The notes under the pieces were generated by a model. That model was not told the origin of the DNA and did no database searches. It worked only from the letters and a program-made list of their open reading frames with translations. The position numbers were made by a program, and so were the translations under genes. Shown one piece after another: positions 61,320 through 64,000 of a stretch of 64,000 nt of DNA (its first letter is position 1; every line of letters starts with the position of its first letter). This stretch comes from Candidatus Hydrogenedentota bacterium (GTDB lineage: Bacteria; Hydrogenedentota; Hydrogenedentia; Hydrogenedentales; SLHB01): positions 137,973 to 201,972 of the forward strand of contig JAKPDK010000167.1 of the NCBI GenBank assembly GCA_029552745.1. Direction: 5' to 3'.

Positions 61320-63305
61320 TTATGGTGAACCGGTTTTGCCGGTCGCGAGGACTTTTTCCAAGCCTTCCCACAGTCGCAACACCGTATCAACATAGCTTTG
61401 GTCTGCGGCTTCCTGAGACCGTGCAGGAAGGAGCGCCAATGTCCCCTCCTTTTTCAGACGTTCCCGTTCAAATGTCGCAGCGATGGATTCCAAGGTGAGT
61501 CGCGCATGCGCCGATAAGTACGTCTCTTCGCTCGTGTTGGAAGAATAGCGATCATAGAGTTCCGCCACCCGTTGCGCCAGCGATACCAGGTGTGCCAAAT
61601 GGGGATACGACCCTGCATAATCTTGCGGATGAGCCGCAATCTTGCGCGCCTCATTTAACCTCTCGTTAGTGTTTGTTCTTGTCGATAACTCGACGGCACC
61701 CGCTTCGCCTCGCAGGACCGTCAGGTGGACAGTTTTGGGTAGTTTCGCATAAGACAAGCGCACGGAAGTCGCATCGAAATCCGCCCATTCTTCTCCGTTA
61801 AGACGAACGTGGTTTATAGGTCCAGTACCTTGCACGGCGAGGTAAATCCTTTTTTCACCCAACCGAACAGGATCGTGTTGCTCCAACGTGGTGATGCCAT
61901 CGGGAATGTGAGGGACGATGGTTACGCCGTCAGCGGTATAGAGGTATTCAAAGAGTCCCCGCAACAGGGCTGCCGCCGGTCCAAACGTGTCATAGCACAA
62001 GTTGATCGGCTCGCGAGATTGATACACATTATTGCCAAAGTCGGTGAGCGGATTGTCCATGCGAAACTTGCGAGCAAACGTCAGAATATGTTCGAAAGAA
62101 CGGCGTGCATCCTCATAGGCGCCGAGGCGGAAATATCCCAAAATCATGCGCGCCTCACAAGTCGACCAATGGCCACCGTTCACCCAATGACCATGCACCC
62201 AGATGCTCTTGTCGGGGGTCTCGTACATATCATCGAGCGACGGTTCGTTTGCAATGATAACCGCATGCCGCCGCAGCCCGGGAATGGAAGCAATTTTGTT
62301 GTAGATTTTCCGGGCTTGCTCGTCGTCCACGACGCGAAACGCGATAGCGTCGTGGTTCGGAGACGATTCAAAATAACCGTGTTTTTCTGCGCCATATACC
62401 CCATGGCGGGTACCGTCGGGATCAAGCGATTTGATAAAGTAACCCTCGTCGGTCTGAAGTTGTGGCAATCCGCTTCTGACGGCATCCCGTATTTCTTGAT
62501 ACGTTGCGGCTTGTTTGTCCTTGCCGGCAAGTTTCTCCAGTTCTATCAATCGATCAAGAGCGGCAATAAAGGTGACGGACAACCCTGTAAGATAAGCCTT
62601 CTCGAAGGTACCGTCAGGTTGTCGCCAGCCCGCGTAGCTGGGAGCCAATAGATTGGCCGCTGGTCCAACAAGAAAGAGGTTGGTTTTAGGATCTCGGCGA
62701 GAATCAATAAAAGCGGCACAGCGTTCCAACTTCGGCAGGTATTTTTCGATTGCCTCTTTGTCTCTACTGATGAGCAGCAGTTCGGCTTGCATTAGAAGCC
62801 CTGCCGCTGTGAACTCGAATGCCCAGTCATGAATATCCACCCGACCATCCCCTTGTTTATAGTAGATAACTCCGGGTGCGGCTGCGTCGCAAAGACTGCC
62901 ATTGGGCGCCACAATCCCGCGGTCACCAGCGCGCTGGCCGTCTCCCATCTGATCAAACCAAAGGTCATGGGAATTCTGCAGAAAAGTCAGGTAGGGCTCT
63001 CTTAGAAAAGGCAGAATACAGTAGGTCGTTCCATAAGAATTCTGGATCCACCAGGCATTCCAAGTAGGTCCCTCAACAAAACCGTTCCATTTCGGTGTGT
63101 ATAGCATCGGCAGATTTTGAAACTCCGGGTCCGGCTCAAACATTCGACGTGCGATGTCAAACAACTGCAAATAGGCGATATCCCCCGTTCCGCTGAAATG
63201 TCTACCCTGAAAACGTTCGCCCGCTTGGCTATCACCGATGCGTTCCAAAGGTTGCGGACCCTCGGCACATAAGTTTGTCAGGAGAAATAGAGTGCACACG
63301 AACAT
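61320..63305 (-). CDS. Secreted (alpha/alpha)6-barrel glycosidase-like protein
   Basis: A 661-residue protein with a short signal peptide (MFVCTLFLLTNLCAEG). AGGAG lies eight bases before the ATG. The core (about 60-475) resembles glycoside hydrolases of the GH63/GH37-like barrel group (YgjK, trehalase, MGH1-like). Supporting pieces are WNAWWIQNSYGTTYCILPFL, DIHDWAFEFTAAGLLMQAEL, VHGHWVNGGHWSTCEARMIL and INLCYDTFGPAAALLRGLFEY. A beta-rich piece (480-560) and a C-terminal helical bundle end the protein. The substrate is not evident, and catalytic acids were not identified with confidence. It could feed the sugar transporter encoded 7 kb away, but they are not in one operon. It is 52 bases downstream of the SLC12-like gene. 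Confidence 0.75.
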   Translation of the reverse strand: MFVCTLFLLTNLCAEGPQPLERIGDSQAGERFQGRHFSGTGDIAYLQLFDIARRMFEPDPEFQNLPMLYTPKWNGFVEGPTWNAWWIQNSYGTTYCILPFLREPYLTFLQNSHDLWFDQMGDGQRAGDRGIVAPNGSLCDAAAPGVIYYKQGDGRVDIHDWAFEFTAAGLLMQAELLLISRDKEAIEKYLPKLERCAAFIDSRRDPKTNLFLVGPAANLLAPSYAGWRQPDGTFEKAYLTGLSVTFIAALDRLIELEKLAGKDKQAATYQEIRDAVRSGLPQLQTDEGYFIKSLDPDGTRHGVYGAEKHGYFESSPNHDAIAFRVVDDEQARKIYNKIASIPGLRRHAVIIANEPSLDDMYETPDKSIWVHGHWVNGGHWSTCEARMILGYFRLGAYEDARRSFEHILTFARKFRMDNPLTDFGNNVYQSREPINLCYDTFGPAAALLRGLFEYLYTADGVTIVPHIPDGITTLEQHDPVRLGEKRIYLAVQGTGPINHVRLNGEEWADFDATSVRLSYAKLPKTVHLTVLRGEAGAVELSTRTNTNERLNEARKIAAHPQDYAGSYPHLAHLVSLAQRVAELYDRYSSNTSEETYLSAHARLTLESIAATFERERLKKEGTLALLPARSQEAADQSYVDTVLRLWEGLEKVLATGKTGSP

Positions 63306-63357
63306 GACGGACTCCTATGCTTTTCAAAGTTAATTTTAGTACTCAAGACCGACGGAA

Positions 63358-64000
63358 CTATTCCAAAACATTGTCCGGCGCTTCGGAATTGACGAGCACA
63401 GTAGGGGGCATCTCCCGCAGAAGGCGTTCGTGCGTCTCATACCAAGAAGCTTCTTCTTCCGGAGAAGGCACCTCAAAATCTAAGAAAATACAGTCGGCGT
63501 CCGCGGAGTACTTGTGAAATACGGTTGCAAAAGGTTCGTTAGGTGCCACAAGTACCTCGATTTCCGCAGGAATGCCGGCGTCCGCAATCGTTTTTTCCAA
63601 GTTCACGCGAGCGCTCTGTACGGCGCCGGGATTATCCACAGGCCGCAGAATACGAAGATTCATATGTGCCCATTCCCAGTTCTGTCGAAGTAAGTGGGCT
63701 AGGAGAAACATCAGCCGACCGTGCCGATCGTTGCGCCACCAGATATCAATTCGTTTACGATCATAGAAAAACGGGCGCTCATCGCCGTGCACCACAACCA
63801 CGCTCATGTCCATGGCTTTTGCAAGTCGATACTGTTCTGCAGCGACATGGATACGCCCGGAGTCCCCCGTCCAGCCGAAAACGGCCACATTGGGACGTAT
63901 CGGCCCTAGAGAGACGGTCTGAAGAATGCTGGAAACGCCCTGTAACAAGTCCTGCGCCACGACAACGATGGGAAATGCTTGGATGCGTTTCCATGCGCAG
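63358..64000 (-). CDS. SLC12-like amino acid/cation permease, C-terminal domain (5' end outside window)
   Basis: The last 213 codons of a protein whose start is beyond position 64000; the frame is open to the edge. The sequence matches the cytoplasmic C-terminal domain of bacterial SLC12-type transporters (amino acid permease / cation-chloride cotransporter family). Matching pieces are AWKRIQAFPIVVVAQDLLQG, LGPIRPNVAVFGW, IDIWWRNDRHGRLMFLLAHL and WEWAHMNLRILRPVDN. The domain is related to universal-stress-like folds. The membrane part cannot be seen. It is followed by the glycosidase-like gene after 52 bases. Confidence 0.82.
   Translation of the reverse strand, partial: CAWKRIQAFPIVVVAQDLLQGVSSILQTVSLGPIRPNVAVFGWTGDSGRIHVAAEQYRLAKAMDMSVVVVHGDERPFFYDRKRIDIWWRNDRHGRLMFLLAHLLRQNWEWAHMNLRILRPVDNPGAVQSARVNLEKTIADAGIPAEIEVLVAPNEPFATVFHKYSADADCIFLDFEVPSPEEEASWYETHERLLREMPPTVLVNSEAPDNVLE

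Overview
The window looks like chromosomal DNA of a free-living Gram-negative heterotroph with mid-range G+C. An outer membrane is implied by Pal, CpoB and an O-antigen ligase, and there are many lipoproteins alongside Lgt. There are no rRNA, tRNA, CRISPR, phage or insertion-sequence genes. Giant carbohydrate ABC permeases, a secreted ceramidase-like enzyme, a sulfatase-fold enzyme and B12-dependent radical SAM clusters fit an uncultured candidate phylum of the Hydrogenedentota/Sumerlaeota kind better than a model proteobacterium. That placement is an inference and is weak.

Layout. 1-11434 (minus): gltB-gltD (nitrogen assimilation), then an envelope group transcribed in the order unknown exported protein, VanZ-like protein, class A penicillin-binding protein, lgt, then a small lipoprotein. 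11446-16963 (plus): remnant of an AraC-type regulator, a nitrilase-family hydrolase, mgtE behind a long structured leader, then metF, a CDGSH protein and mutY fused to an intact Nudix domain. 16974-25553: an amidohydrolase (minus), queA (plus), then on the minus strand an oligopeptide-type ABC importer without ATPases, a ceramidase-like enzyme and a glycine-zipper lipoprotein. 25554-26748 has no protein gene but carries a candidate structured RNA and repeats. 26749-30924 (plus): O-antigen ligase with TPRs plus a lipoprotein. 31038-32536 (minus): pal-cpoB. 32835-39952 (plus): hflX, a Nudix hydrolase and four radical SAM genes, three of the cobalamin-binding type. 40021-44365: a single-span coiled-coil protein, aspS and a DUF3592 protein. 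45061-46505 (minus): HAD hydrolase and hexapeptide acyltransferase. 47109-49199 (plus): a sulfatase-fold membrane enzyme. 49253-64000 (minus): a two-gene sugar ABC transporter with extreme architecture, carB, a calcium-binding-type protein, a thioredoxin-like protein, a glycosidase-like secreted protein and the end of an SLC12-like permease.

The most distinctive content is (i) the transporter at 49253-54735, where a solute-binding protein is fused to one permease and the partner permease carries a periplasmic insertion of about 590 residues plus extra membrane spans; (ii) the four-gene radical SAM cluster; (iii) a candidate RNA with a three-way junction at 25766-25905; (iv) a family of about 140-base hairpin repeats with six full copies and one half copy, all between genes, accompanied by short GC-rich palindromes; and (v) structured leaders in front of mgtE and the sulfatase gene.
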